Source of the DNA: Balanoglossus misakiensis
Lineage: Eukaryota > Hemichordata
Length of the DNA: 64,000 bases
Direction: 5' to 3'
Assembly: GCA_040954595.2 (NCBI GenBank)
Contig: CM082579.2
Span: 16,244,001 to 16,308,000 of the forward strand
Shown: positions 44,805-56,453 of the stretch, piece by piece
Layout of the letters: each line of letters starts with the position of its first letter
Numbering within the stretch: the first letter of the stretch is position 1
Notes under the pieces: model-generated
Seen by the model: only the letters and a program-made list of their open reading frames with translations
Told to the model about the DNA's origin: nothing
Database searches by the model: none
Translations under genes and position numbers: made by a program

Positions 44805-45089
44805 TTGAACAATTTGTTCTTCGAAATAACAACCAGTTCAATACACAAAGTCATGCAAAGGGGTAATACAACACCTCTTCTCCAGAAATTCAAGGGTTCT
44901 CGAGAATACAGGCAGCTCCTAAAGAACACGTGCTGTGAGAAACCTAGCAAAGCTATATCAAACCAACAGAATCCCAGTGGAAATCAAGTTGGACAACTCT
45001 TAGTCAAGCCCAAGAAAAGAGTCAACCTCAGGAAATCAGTGGCCAAAAGTCATGCACATGTTTCTGTAGGTGCTTTAGGTCTAGTCTGA
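44805..45089 (+). other. unassigned 94-codon open frame at duplication edge
   Basis: Starts MNNLFFEITTSSIHKVMQ and has a lysine/arginine-rich middle (VKPKKRVNLRKSVAKSHAH). No family recognised, and I could not align it to the next part of DNA-PKcs. It ends about 45 bp before the left edge of the duplicated segment. Confidence 0.25.
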
Positions 45090-45135
45090 CAGCAGTGGAC
45101 ATTGTTACTGTGAAGGAAGATGTAATCAAGATTGC

Positions 45136-45201
45136 CCAACTCCTGCACAGCATATACCTGTGCCTGTACTGGTTGCTATGAGGGTAACCGTTGTGAAATA
45201 T
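45136..45201 (+). pseudogene. EGF-like exon, 3' half only
   Basis: Reads SCTAYTCACTGCYEGNRCEI up to a GTAAGT donor. The upstream half present in the second copy (59,960-60,016) is replaced by unrelated sequence, so the exon has lost its first three cysteines and its acceptor. Not translatable as an EGF module. Confidence 0.8.
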
Positions 45202-45765
45202 GTAAGTTTCTGACGTACCGTAAATGACAATCTTTTGGGCACTTTCTCTTCATGGCAATTGAATTGTGTGGTAACTTCTCATTTCTAAAATTTCCACAAG
45301 AGAAAAGAAAACAGAAATTTCATTTGTATGTCCGTGCAATTTAGGATAGGCACGAACTTGTGAGGAAGTGTACGAAGCTGGATGTTTTCATCACTCAAAT
45401 ATACAAGAGTTGCCTCTTGAAGACTAGTGTCTGTAGAGATAATTGTGCATATGAGGTAATCTCTCCTAAGGTGGTGCACACATCTGAGTATAAAGTAAAA
45501 GAGACGTCCTTAATTATCCTTACTATTTGGCTTGAAAAATCAATCTTACTAGGTGTTCTGATTAGAGAGGTGTCCATAAAGACAGGTTTTACTGTATTAC
45601 CCAAAATAGAGACATTGTCCCTTCATCATATACTTAATGCGTGTTCTGGGTATGGTTCCAGTATAATGCTTGTGTCAAAGGATTTTGTTGTGGTGCAGGA
45701 ATCATCTTTGGTTGAGGTGTAGCCATCTGCATTTCATGTTTTTTAAACTATTTTTTTTCTGATAG

Positions 45766-45888
45766 TCATTAACCCATGTGATCAGAATCCGTGTCAAAAT
45801 GGAGGCTATTGTTCCCAAACACCAAATTCTTATACTGACTACACCTGTTACTGCCAGTAGTGTTGGACTGGGGCCATCTGTGCCGTAG
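45766..45888 (+). pseudogene. EGF-like exon with in-frame stop (copy 1)
   Basis: Phase 1-1 exon reading INPCDQNPCQNGGYC, then YTCYCQ-stop-CWTGAIC. The TAG lies between the fifth cysteine and the extra cysteine. The identical stop is in copy 2, so it predates the duplication. It is not a simple random read error unless both copies come from one source. Confidence 0.8.
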
Positions 45889-46282
45889 GTGTGTCGAATT
45901 ACTGTTTTATGACACAGCGTGGTATATAAACCCTCATTTTTGGTATTCTCAATGTGATAGATGGACCCATACACCAATAAATGGGGTGGAAGCATTACTA
46001 AGTTTCATCCTTTCAAAATTTGCTGATGTAGGGTCAAAATTGAGTGTGAGGTGCACGTTAAAAAGGAAAGCCTTCTGTATCATGTTGACGGCACATTTTT
46101 TAATTTTTCAAGATTCTTACAGAAAAATCCTAGCAATAGCATCATTATGTTATTTTAAAATGTACAGGTTTGAAACAAGGAATGAAGACATTGCTCACAT
46201 ATTTAAACGAAATGAACATCACAAGTACATGTACAAGTTTTTGACAAGCAGGTAATTGATACTTTCATTTTTGTTTTGGCAG

Positions 46283-46401
46283 CCATTGATCAGTTATACT
46301 CTATGCCTTGTCAAAATGGTGCACATGCGTTGCGCGAGACGGCTGTTTCCTGTTTGACTGTATGTGTACCGAATGCTTCACTGGTGCCACATGTACAATG
46401 C
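46283..46401 (+). pseudogene. EGF-like exon, frameshifted (copy 1)
   Basis: Starts IDQLYSMPCQNGAHA and finishes, in another frame, CFLFDCMCTECFTGATCTM. An indel in the middle breaks the module. Bounded by TTGGCAG and GTAAGT. The same break is in copy 2. Confidence 0.75.
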
Positions 46402-46696
46402 GTAAGTACAAACTAATATTATTTTATTCAATGCAAAACACTTGTTATGTATTATATAATATAAGTACGGTACACATATTAAAGCCCTGGTAACTCAAAC
46501 TTTGGGCTAGCTCAATGTTATCACTATTTTTGTTTTCGGTTGCAACTGTGGTTTCTTGTCACACTCTAAAGGATTTCACAGCATTTGGTTTTTCAAAACA
46601 GCCCTTTGGTTGTTGTCATGTATACATGTACATGACTGTGGAGTGTAGTTTGTAGATTCTGTAATTTTGACAATATCTTGACTGCACATCCCACAG

Positions 46697-46819
46697 CTGT
46701 CAACCAGTGTCAACCCATCCAGTGTCAGAATGGTGGAAACTGTGTGCTGACGCCCAATTGGTGTACTGAATTCACATGCTCCTGTACAAGCTGTTACTCC
46801 GGCGATTTATGTCAGACAT
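46697..46819 (+). CDS. 8-cysteine EGF-like exon (copy 1)
   Basis: Intact phase 1-1 exon: VNQCQPIQCQNGGNC, then CTEFTCSCTSCYSGDLCQT. Six cysteines follow EGF order. Two extra ones (before TEF and in TSC) give the pattern C-x4-C-x5-C-x6-C-x4-C-x-C-x2-C-x5-C. Acceptor CCACAG, donor GTGAGT. Probably an extracellular protein module. Since neighbouring exons are broken, production of a full protein is doubtful. Confidence 0.8.
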
Positions 46820-47203
46820 GTGAGTGATTTTAAATTTCAGATGAAGAGGAACATAATAACATAACACATAATCGGCTTGCAGTTGGTTTCTTCCAACCTG
46901 TATCAAACAGTGAATAACGACACAATTTTGGGGAAATTTATTAAGAATGTGTGTGCCATAAAAGGGGATTGTGTATTTGACCAAACAACAACCTGCACCG
47001 TATGGTACACTAAGACACTATTACACCTGTGTCAAAATTTCATTACGTTTCTTTTGTTGAACATGGAAGAAATTTGTCACAGTGATGTTCTGTTGACCAA
47101 CTGAGATTTTTACCACTCAACCCTGACTGCACAAATCTGTTTAAAGTATATGTAGTAAATATTAACTGTACACAATTTATATCACTTTCTCTTCTGTGCA
47201 CAG

Positions 47204-47320
47204 ATTTGAATCCGTGTCAGCCCAACCCTTGTCTAAACAGTGGATTCTGCCAGCAAGTGTCCTGCACCGAGTTCAGATGCCAGAGTTCGCGCTGTTTCAT
47301 CGGAACCACGTGCGCTGAAC
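47204..47320 (+). CDS. EGF-like exon (copy 1)
   Basis: Phase 1-1 exon: LNPCQPNPCLNSGFC, then CTEFRCQSSRCFIGTTC. One EGF cysteine (in C-x-C) is replaced by serine, leaving seven cysteines. Open frame, acceptor GCACAG, donor GTAAGC. Confidence 0.8.
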
Positions 47321-47768
47321 GTAAGCAAACCAGTGTCAGATTTGCCGCACAAAGTAGAAATCGCTGGGCTTTGTCATTGATATTGTCTCAATAAAGTTGC
47401 CTGTGATTGTGCAGCTAACCAAGAGACTTATATGCACTACCGTAGCCATGATGTATACTTTCATTGACTCAAATGCTCATCAGAGTAGATGTTGCTATTT
47501 TTCCAACCGTAAATTGAAACATCAGAAAGTTATGACATCAACTACCCCCACCCCCACCCCACCCCACCCCCAACTAGTAAATATTATAAGATGCTGTAAT
47601 TATGATAAAGATGGTAGCACCAAGCTTGGATCAAGTGGTCTTCATTATCCTTCACACATGAACATGATCACACGGATGTGCAATCTTCTGACAGTCTGCT
47701 ACAGATTTCACTTCCCACTCAAGTGTGTAAGACCCTAATGTGATACTTTTCATTTCTCTCACCCTTAG

Positions 47769-47891
47769 CGATCAACCAGTGTCTTCTAAACCCATGTCTG
47801 AATAACGGAGTGTATCAGCCACTTCAAGGCTCCTGCTCAATCTACACCTGCAACTGTCCAACCTGCTACACTGGGCAAACATGTGTTACAT
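47769..47891 (+). CDS. EGF-like exon, third cysteine lost (copy 1)
   Basis: Phase 1-1 exon: INQCLLNPCLNNGVYQP, then CSIYTCNCPTCYTGQTC. Tyr replaces the third EGF cysteine, while the extra pair is kept. Open frame. Acceptor CCTTAG, donor GTAAGT. A TATG-family element starts 18 bp after the donor. Confidence 0.8.
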
Positions 47892-47909
47892 GTAAGTCAC
47901 AAGTTTTTA

Positions 47910-49290
47910 GGTCCCATTGGTATGTACCATGGGACCTTATGGGATTGGTTACGTCTGTATGTATGGATGGATGGATGGATGGATGTATGTCTGTATGTCC
48001 GTCCACATCGAAAACTTGAAAACCGCAGCGCGTATGACCTCGATATTTGGCGTGTAGATGCAGGCAGGGCTGTAGATGGGAGTTTGTTCAAATGAAGATG
48101 TCATTGCCAAAAATATGCAAATTAGCTGGGAAAATGTGAAATTGGTCAAAACTCAAAAACTGGACAACCACTGGTCATATTGATTTGAAAATTGGTATGC
48201 ATGTACCTTATATCAACCTCATACAATCCTGTATGTTTTGAGCTAATATTATCGATTTCCTATTTTTTTTGCATTTTTTTGTATTTTTCCATGTTATTGG
48301 TAAAAAGTCTTTGAAATTTAGTATGAAGCCTCCTAATGTTGTCTAAGTAACCATAGTTTTGTTCAAATTGTTGCAAAATTTGCATATCTATAATTTTGAG
48401 CAATATTTGCCATTTTTGGTCAAAAAATGTTTTTCTTTAAAACCTCATGCCAGATTGCTTTCCAATTTGGTAGGCATGATCGTAGGGGTAACCTAAATAA
48501 TATGTTGTAAAAAAAAAGATATTTGCATAAATGTGTTATCGGGGAAACTTTTGCAATTTTTGTCAAAAATTGTTTTCTCTGAAACCGCTTGTCCTATTGC
48601 ATTGAACTTAGGCAGCATGTTCCTTGTAGTGATTGAAGTAAGATATTGTACAATTTTGGTGATATTTGCATATTTGTGTTTTTGCCACTTTTGAACAAAT
48701 ATTTTCTGTGAAACTGCTTGTTGGATTGCTTTGAAATTAGTTTTTTCTCTGATTGCTTTGAAATTTAGGATATAATTTCATAACACATACCTGTATATGT
48801 GCAACTTTTATTCAGTTCTGAGATCAGAAAGATTAAATATTTAGCGAGTTTTTTTGGTAAGTTTCTTAGTTTTTGGTTAGCAAATCTTCTCCTAAACAAA
48901 TTGTCCAGTTGTTTTTAAAGTTACTATTTACAAGGAGTTGTTACCTCGAACAAAGACATGTTTACATAACTTAAATAGGCCAGCTGTTACAGAGACCACC
49001 AGCTATCAAATTTTAATTACCAGTGGCAGGTCAGTGTGTGTCTGTTCCAGGGCTGACTGAAAGAAGTTGCTTCGCATATGTGTTTGTACAGACAATTTTT
49101 GGTCATTTTTTTTTCTAGCACCACTTGTAAGACTGCCATGACACATGACAGTTTATTGGGCATGTTCCTTGTTAATGTTTTTACATTCCATATTTCTATA
49201 TGGTCAGATCATATCTGCTTGCAAATGTCACCTGTAATTTTTATTCTGGTGTGTCACTGTTTCCGCATAATCCTCAAATGTCATCAGATC
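47910..49290 (+). mobile_element. GGTCCCATTG/TATG-repeat element, copy 4
   Basis: Same head palindrome and TATG/GATG tract as at 14.1 and 28.2 kb, with a longer body whose 3' two-thirds matches 3,888-4,889 in reverse. Similarity stops after TCCTCAAATG near 49,279, without the usual GGGACC terminus, so the 3' end is missing or replaced. Confidence 0.75.
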
Positions 49291-49831
49291 TCCGAATGTG
49301 ATGAAAACAGTGTGTTTTGAGTGTTTTTTAAATGACCTTTTGGGTTAAAAGTGGCAAAAATGGCAATTTTGTCTTGAAAGGGGTCAATAAGACTGACTTT
49401 TTTGGAATCAGCACCATTTTTTACATTGAATGGACTAGTCTGCTCAAACTTTCCTTACCAACAATTCTGTTTAATCTTCTGTAACATGTATACTAGTATA
49501 CATGTAGCTGCCTGATAGTTTGCCCTGCGTGTGTAATTGCTGAGTGACATAACGCATTCTGTGATTGGTGCAGTCACGTAACCACCAATGAGATCGCTTG
49601 TTATAAGGAGAACTGCACGACCTTTAACCGCATTAGCATACCTGATTTTTAGGGCTCGATATTACCTCTGAGGACGCAATATTTAAGTTGAAGTTTTTTT
49701 TCTTTTATCATATTAGAGCAAGAAGACTTGTTTTTATGTAAAAGAAATAAACCTTAATATACAGAGTGCATTTTGAAACGATAGGCAGGTCCGGCCCATA
49801 GCCTAATTCTTCATTTTTCTGTCATGCGTAG
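49291..49831. other. intron, no element recognised
   Basis: No coding seen between the repeat and the next EGF exon. Confidence 0.3.
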
Positions 49832-49947
49832 GAATTGATCAGTGCTAACAACCCATGTCAAAATGGCAGCACTTGCCAACCCTAACCTCGTGTGGGGCAT
49901 TGACGTGCACCTGCCAAGGATGCTATACTGGGAGCGCTGTGAAAATT
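49832..49947 (+). pseudogene. EGF-like exon, badly damaged
   Basis: Pieces NNPCQNGSTCQP and LTCTCQGCYTGSA lie in different frames, with stops between them. Boundaries GCGTAG and GTCAGT are retained. Order and spacing fit the same EGF family. Confidence 0.7.
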
Positions 49948-50541
49948 GTCAGTCAGTTTCTTTTGTCAAATTAATCAATATGTGTGGGACTGCTATACAT
50001 GTATATAAAACAGAATACTGCGATGGAAAATTCTATAACTTAATGTTTCACTGGATATATGACTTAAAGTTAGCAGGATGCAGTGAATTCAACAGAAAGT
50101 GTAATTTCCTCTTGTGTGAGCTTTGTGCGACTGTGCCAATGAAAATCCCACCACAAACAAAAATGACAGGTATACACTGTATATTAGCAGCTTTGTCTCT
50201 GTAATAGCCATAGTGTTTTGAAGTTGAAAACTTGCAAAGTGTGCAGTTTTATTCACACTACAAAGGAAACATTGTTGAAACGGATTATCTGTGTACATTG
50301 TCAAACTGTACACTTGTCGCGAGATTTATTCTCAATTATATTATATCATGCTACCGTCCGCAATTCTGATTGGACGAGAGCTAAATCCAGCGATGCTAAA
50401 ATACTCAATAATGCACTGCTGACAGTGGTAAAACGGGCTTTCTGTTTGCCACATTGGTTAGTTCTTTAGGTTGTTGTATGTGTTTACACTCATCATGTTT
50501 ATTGTAGAACCAGGGTCGATCAGTGAGGCAACTGCTGTTTG
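49948..50541. other. intron, partial repeat
   Basis: 50,336-50,445 repeats the TCATGCTACCGTCCG part of the 12.6-kb foldback element without its hairpin. Otherwise nothing was identified. Confidence 0.5.
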
Positions 50542-50835
50542 TTATATCTGCACTATTACTTGAGGCCTCCTGCCATTTGATTGTTGTACAGTGAAGCAGT
50601 ATTCATCTCCCGAGCTGTCTTCCACTTTATGCACAGCTTTGACAGTTTCATCCTTGTCTACCCTATTTGCCTTGCCTTTTGATCGGTAGCATTTGGCAAA
50701 ATAGTTAGGTTTGCCACACTTCCTGCATGACTTGCCTTTAGCTGGACATACTGATTTGCTTTGCATATTTAACTTAATGATCTCATTTGTTGGAATTCCC
50801 TGTCTCAAATTTTTGATGATCAGTCTCTGCCCCAT
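50542..50835 (-). mobile_element. retroelement gag-like fragment with damaged zinc knuckle
   Basis: The minus-strand frame includes KSCRKCGKPNYFAKCYRSKG, resembling the CCHC knuckle of Ty3/Gypsy gag, but the histidine is Tyr and the last cysteine is displaced. The rest is polar. No protease or pol follows in order, so this is a remnant. Confidence 0.6.
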
Positions 50836-51004
50836 TGCTCATCGTCCCAACTTTCTGATGATATATGGATGATAGATGGGATCAAATCTTTGGTCGTGTA
50901 TTTGCTACAAATGGTAGGTATTGGTTCGTGATTGAGTCTTTGCGTTGTATATTTGGGGTCGCAGTGGTATGAGTTTGGATTTATGCCAATCTTTAAGTTA
51001 AGTG

Positions 51005-53186
51005 TTATTTGGGTTGCCGTTGAGCATTGATGGCTTGATAAGTGGGGCTAGGGTCAATTTTGATTGGGTTTGGATTGTTTGGGCTATGATAGGTTGGGTG
51101 ATGGCTAGGATTTGTGGTGGGTATAAGGTGTGGTGTAAGAGATGGAGGCATTATGGGGTCTGGTGAGGTTTTTGTGAAGGAGGCCATGGTGGCTGCAGAA
51201 TTCAGGGCATGCTGTAGCGGTTGAATGCATGATGATGGTAAACCACAGAGTATTGCATTGCAGTAGTCCATTTTTGATGTGATTAGAGCATGAACCAGCA
51301 TCTGGCAAACTTCCTTAGTGAGGTAACGGCGAATGTGGCTGATTTGACGCAGATGGAAGAAAATTGACTTGCAAATTGCATTAATGTGCTTATTGAAAGT
51401 GTAATTGTCGTCGAATGTCACACCTATATTCCGTGCAGAATTCACAATTTGAACACAACATGATCCAATGCTCATGTGGTTTATGGGACGAGGCGAGCGG
51501 TTGAACTGAGACCTTATCAGGAGTACCTCGGGTTTGCCACCATTTAGTTGAAGTTTATTATGTGTCATCCAGGTTTTTATTTCGTGAACTGCCCTTTCCA
51601 TCTTGTCTAATGTACTTATGGTGTCTAACTGGAAGAAATATTGGTATAGTTGGTTGTCATCGGCATATTGGTGAAAATTGATGTTGTGGTGACAAATAGC
51701 TGCAGAACAAAAGTGGGCCAAGCACTGAACCGTGTGGTACTCCATATTGTAGATATTGAGGTTCTGACATTGTGCCATACAAACTGCTGTCTGTTCTTAA
51801 GATATGATGAGAACCATTGTAGTGCGATGTTGGTGATGCCCAGTTTTGATAACCTTGAGATGATTGTGTCGTGATCTATGGTATCAAACACAGAGGAGAG
51901 ATCGAGGAGAACCATGAGTACACATTTACCGGCATCCAGTGCCATACAAATATTGTTGTTGACTTTAGTAAGTGCTGTTTCGGTACTGTGATCCTTTCGG
52001 TACGCTGACTGCAGTGGTTCTTGTAGTGAGTTGGTAGTCAAATATGATGTCAGTTGTTGTGCTACAATCTTCCCGATTACTTTTGACAGGAAGGTTAGGT
52101 TTGAAACTGGTCTATAGTTCTTGAAAATGTTTTTGTCGAGCGAAGGTTTCTTGAGTATATTGGTGTGATGACTGCTATTTTAAGTTATTCAGGAACAGTT
52201 CCAGTTTTGAGTGACAAATTGATAATTGTGGCTATGATAGTGAGCAGATTACCAAGACATTGCTTATCAAGTGCTGTAGGGATGAGATCAAGTACACGTG
52301 TTTTAGATGGAGACTGACGGGTTGGTTATAAGCTGATATGGCTGAGGAGAGGTCATTTGGAGGCTAGGACATTTGATGTATTTTGTCGAGATCATGGCTG
52401 AAACTATCAATTGAAATGGCAGATATGACGATAAGATATTTGACGTCTACTGTGTGTTGGTTTCGGAAGAGCAAGTTTTGCATTGACAGGATTGTGATCA
52501 GAGAGTTCCAAGCAGTCTACAGAGACACTCTTGATGTTAGACGCAGAGTTAGATAAGATGAGATCAAGAGTATGACCCTTTCTGTGTGTTGGTTGTTGGA
52601 CCCATTGTTTCAGATTACAGGCGCTGATGATTCCATTAAATTTCTGTGTTACTGGATTCTTATCATCTTCTAGGTGAATATTGAAATCTCCTACGATGAA
52701 GAGATTACTTGAGCAGGTGACATACTTCTCAAGTGTTGTACTGAACTCTTCCATGAACTGTGGTGCGGTGAATTTATTATTAACTGATGGTGGTGGACGG
52801 TAGGCAAGAATTATTTTCATGGAAAGTTTCTGGTGAAAAATAGTTGCTTCCGCTGCCTCAAAAGATTTAACAGAGAGAATAGGCTTCCAAGCTGTTTATT
52901 TTAGTGCTAGCTTATGAATTTAAGCTAAGCCTCCACCGATCTTGCCAACCCCAGGTAGATGTTTGACAGCATAGCCTGGTGGTGTACATTCAGCCATTAC
53001 GTGTTCGTCACCAGATTCCTTCAACCATGTTTCAGTGAGTACAAGAATATCAATTTCTTTATCTGTGATGTAGTCTGCAATGTCTAATGATTTGCATCTA
53101 GCTGAGCGGACATTCCATGTAGAGAGTAGAAGTTCACACGTATTGTGGAAAGGGTGGATCTTGAATACTGCATAGTCACTCTTCAA
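51005..53186 (-). mobile_element. CR1/L2-type LINE, ORF2 with endonuclease and RT (broken)
   Basis: Minus strand, 5' to 3': an APE-type endonuclease starts at 53,186 (STWNVRSARCKSLDIADYI, DILVLTETWL). It continues at 52,820 (FIVGDFNIHLED; CLELSDHNPV). Reverse transcriptase follows: LQSAYRKDHSTETAL, then LDLSSVFDTIDHDTIISRLS, then FHQYADDNQLYQYF with the YADD box, then a C-terminal block ending in CNAILCGLPSSCIQPLQHAL. Frameshifts near 52,900, 52,150 and 51,750 make it inactive. The 3' UTR was not defined. Confidence 0.85.
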
Positions 53187-53189
53187 TAG

Positions 53190-53650
53190 ATATTTAGTGA
53201 CTCGCTAACTGTTGCGATTCGTGTGTGTGTAATTTACGTACTTCAAGTTAAATATCGCAACTAGCCGTAATGTTTGACTAGGGGGAGCACCTATACTAAT
53301 GCGAGTACCAGGGATTGAAAGTTGCACCTGTATTTTGATCCCTTAGTTACCCTTATAAGTACATTTGTAGTTTAATAACCATAGTTCTATTGCAAACCAT
53401 TCTTTCCGTAGTTTCTTGTTTCAAATATTGTAATCTGAATTTATTTTGATGTTTAACAGGTGTGATTATCTGTATTTGCGGCCATTTTGAAAAAAAATTG
53501 GTTGCCATGGAAACTCTTCAACAGATATTTAGTGACTCGCTATCTGAATTTGTTCAGTACACATTAACACACATCTGAGCCAAGTTTGGTGCTTTTATCA
53601 CAAAATACACAATCGATATGAAAATTTGGGTTTTGGTGCTCCACTACCTA
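53190..53650 (+). repeat. arm of the element seen at 41.05-41.49 kb
   Basis: TACGTACTTCAAGTTAAATA and GTTGCCATGGAAACTC parallel 41,095-41,490, and ACACATTAACACACATCTGA occurs in both. This shows that the inner part of the 37.9-42.0 kb element also exists elsewhere. Confidence 0.7.
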
Positions 53651-53656
53651 AGTAAC

Positions 53657-54080
53657 ATTAAGGATGTACGTTCAATAAAATGGAAAGTATTGTCATTTTT
53701 TTTAATTGTGGATTTTTTTATTCTCTTTTGTATGTATAATGAAAATCCGTAATAAAATATAGGGGTCACCGCGCTTGTTTTTGAAATACAGAGCCATGAA
53801 ATTGGTCGATAATAGAAGAAATCTGCTGACTCAGCATTTTTCACCAATGGTTTGTTTGTCTATGGCCAAAATTCTTAATGCAATTTATCTCAAAAAAGAG
53901 CGTGGTGACCCCTATATTTTATTTGACCAATGAATTTATATTTGCTGGACTGAGCTATGTGTAAAATTTCGTGAAAATGACAATAGTAGAAGTTTGTTTT
54001 CTGGCGATTATCAATGTAATCCTATGGGAAAAAGACCGGACACGCAGTGTTTCCGGTTTATGTTCTGCACGTACATCCTT
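53657..54080 (-). mobile_element. GGATGTACG MITE, copy 2 (opposite orientation)
   Basis: Termini AAGGATGTACGTTCA and TTCTGCACGTACATCCTT. The interior is the reverse complement of 42,470-42,879. Non-coding. Confidence 0.75.
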
Positions 54081-54144
54081 GATGAAGTTTGCTGGCTAGA
54101 GGGCTCCTAAACCTCCTTAATATTTGACGTCTTCACTCCTACAG

Positions 54145-54377
54145 GACTGCGCAGCTGGAAGTTAAAGTTCAGCATGTTCTGAAGCATGCACGCTGTGTCC
54201 AGGGGTTTCATGTGTGGAACAGCCAGCCTCTCATCACCAAAACAATGCGGACTGGGATATTTTGCCAACAATGGAAGTATAGACTGTACGCCTTGTCCTG
54301 CCCCGGGTATAAGTGCCAATATGATGGTATGTCGGAGCCAGAGGTGTGTGAAGATGGATACTACACTAATATAGATG
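54145..54377 (+). pseudogene. GCC2/GCC3-type cysteine-rich exon (broken)
   Basis: Read across frames it gives SSACSEACTLCPGVSC, KQCGLGYFANNGSIDCTPCP and CEDGYYTNIDG. These are repeats of the ephrin-receptor-like C-x2-C-P-x-G-x2-C / GYYS pattern found in SCUBE- and SVEP-type extracellular proteins. A TAA near 54,161 and two frameshifts break it. Acceptor CTACAG, donor GTGAGT. Confidence 0.75.
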
Positions 54378-55357
54378 GTGAGTCAGCACTTAAAGTTTGG
54401 GCATTACTGTGTAATCTTTCACTTAAAGGCACGTAAGCTGTAACTTTTGGGATAATTTTCATAATATTTGTTTAAAACTGCACTACCATTAGTCCATGCA
54501 GATGAAGGCAGTGAACTATACACAAGCATTATAAACCCTAAATATGAGTGCATATGCAAGTTTTAACCAGATAAATAATAAAGCTTTGCCGCAAGCGATT
54601 ATGGCCGCCACCCTGGGAAAATGCAAGAAACAATGAAAATGTTGCATTTCCGGTTGTGAAACTTCTTAAACAAAACATGATCTCATCCACTTGAGCTCAT
54701 GGAAGTAAATGTACACCACTGAGACATCAGATTTCCATTTTTCATTGCAATATTGCACTTTTTTTTAAATTGCAGGAATTTTCGTTTTTTCTTTAATTTT
54801 TGGCCATTGTGTCATAAATAAGTGTTGAGCTTGATATATTATCATGAAATATCATTTAATAGACATAATTAAAAGCATATATGAGATTATTTAAAACTTT
54901 AATTTTTTTATCCAGTTGCAGCTTACGTGCCTTTAAGGCGGACGATCATCTTATGTGCATGTACGTAATTCTGTGCGTACAAACATTACGTCCAGTCCAA
55001 ATATTCTGCCAATTTTACATCCAATGCATTCAAATAGTGGACTGCTTCGCTTTCATCCAGTTTTCATGTGCATCGTATAAGTAGACTTTTGTTTTGTCCC
55101 GTCTTTTCACCAAATTTGCTCTTTTCCAAATCTCCGACACAGACTATGATCGTCACGATCTTGTCTGTTGTTAGAACAGCACACTGCCGTATGGCATTGA
55201 CTGTACACAGTTTCTGTTACCAATATCTCTGGATTGGCATTTTCCTGTCCTCAATCTTTTGCCAGGGATTTTTGTCTCCCCAACCCGCGTGAGAATCCCA
55301 CGTCTTTGAAGGTATGACTGTGACTATAAGATTCTATAAATCTCTGTTTATTTTCAG
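54378..55357. other. intron, no element recognised
   Basis: The words GCTTACGTGCCTTTAA near 54,925 and TTAAAGGCACGTAAGC near 54,423 are inverted copies and may be the TIRs of a ~510-bp element. Confidence 0.45.
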
Positions 55358-55488
55358 CACAAACATCATGTGCTGATTGCCCAGCTGGTAACCAATGTCC
55401 AAATGGTAACACTGTGATTTTATGCTCGGCTGGTTATTACAGTTCGGCCTTGGACAAAGGATGTCTCGCTGTACCTCTTGCATAACAG
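55358..55488 (+). pseudogene. GCC2/GCC3-type cysteine-rich exon (frameshifted)
   Basis: Reads TSCADCPAGNQCPNGNTVIL, then CSAGYYSSALDKGC. The expected ending CTSCITG is only in another frame, and the main frame hits TAA just before the GTAAAC donor. Acceptor TTTCAG. Confidence 0.8.
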
Positions 55489-55742
55489 GTAAACTTCTAC
55501 CCACCCACCTTTATTTCCAACATCAAACATTAGGTCAGGTAATTTACTAACTGAAAAATAGGATGGGATCATTTTCTATTTCTGTATTTAAAATTTACTG
55601 ATATAATATATGAATGAAAAAATGACAATTTTTCCAAATTTGAATAGACCTCTATTTATGAAAATAATTAAAATTTGCACCAAATTTTTACAGTGGTATT
55701 CAAAGGTTAACTTGGTGTGTAAATTCTCTGTTTGATTTACAG

Positions 55743-55876
55743 ATCAGCTGGTGCTGAACATTGTACTATTTGTGAGCAAGGGTACGCCTGCATAGATCCC
55801 AGTGCATCGCAATTCAAGTGTACCAAGGGTTACGTGTCATTGGCTGGTGCAACAAACTGTACCAGATGTACAAATG
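55743..55876 (+). CDS. GCC2/GCC3-type cysteine-rich exon
   Basis: Open frame SAGAEHCTICEQGYAC, then FKCTKGYVSLAGATNCTRC, between a TTTACAG acceptor and a GTAAGA donor. It is the only undamaged exon of this type here. The start is phase 2, unlike the phase-1 EGF exons, so the acceptor or the upstream exon may have shifted. Confidence 0.75.
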
Positions 55877-56255
55877 GTAAGATTGTTGTACTTGTTCAGT
55901 TTGCTGTGTGATGAAACTGAGGGGTATGTGTGTATGCATGTATGTGTTTACAACAGATTTTCAAGTCAGTGCGACTGGGGGTATGTGTGTGTGTGTATGT
56001 ATGTATGTGTTTACAACAGATTATCAACTCAGTGCGAGATCTTGCGAGACCCGGTTAGCCATGTGAGATCTCGCAGAGTCTTATGATATTCAGAACATGG
56101 TTGATTAGAAATGACGTTTAATGTCCTCCAAAGAATTTTCTACATGCCTGTATACTTGTCTCAGAATTATGAAGTGAATCATCTCAAGTAATTTGTTATT
56201 TTAAATGACACTGTATCACAAATACATCACTAAAAACCTCATTTTCTTTAATCAG
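55877..56255. other. intron with duplicated TATG-rich segment
   Basis: Two ~65-bp copies of a segment ending GTTTACAACAGATT lie around 55,920-55,965 and 55,980-56,025, followed by a short inverted AGATCTCG/CGAGATCT pair. No coding. Confidence 0.5.
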
Positions 56256-56453
56256 ATGAAATAAGTGAGGAGCCTGCACGCACATCCTGTCTTCTGTGCC
56301 CTGCTGGACAATCGTGTTCAGATCCAATGTAAGATCCGCTCGACTGTGGCAATGGTGAATATGCTATGGAAGGCGACGGCACATGCACGCCTTGTCCAGC
56401 GGGATCCAAGTGTCCAACCATGTCACCCGTAGTGGATTGTTCAACAGTTACTG
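56256..56453 (+). pseudogene. GCC2/GCC3-type cysteine-rich exon (in-frame stop)
   Basis: Reads ARTSCLLCPAGQSCSDPM-stop-DPLDCGNGEYAM, then GTCTPCPAGSKCPTMSPVV. Two CPAG repeats, with a single TAA between them. Acceptor TAATCAG, donor GTAAGT. Confidence 0.8.

Larger units (their letters stand above)
45136..49120 (+). repeat. segmental duplication, copy 1
   Basis: Matches 60,017-64,000 base for base apart from about ten differences seen by eye, including one 1-bp indel near 46,158. The left edge falls inside an EGF exon. The right edge of the similarity is beyond the window. Contains five complete EGF-like exons, the 3' half of a sixth and a TATG-family element. Confidence 0.9.

Noticed and set aside
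47520-47575. C-rich tract as a possible G-quadruplex or telomere-like sequence
   Set aside because: It is a simple ACCCC/CCCCA microsatellite within an intron, with no telomeric unit.
50542-53186. The gag-like frame and the LINE as one retrotransposon
   Set aside because: The zinc-knuckle fragment is Ty3/Gypsy-like while the endonuclease/RT is CR1/L2-like, and no LTR or integrase was found.
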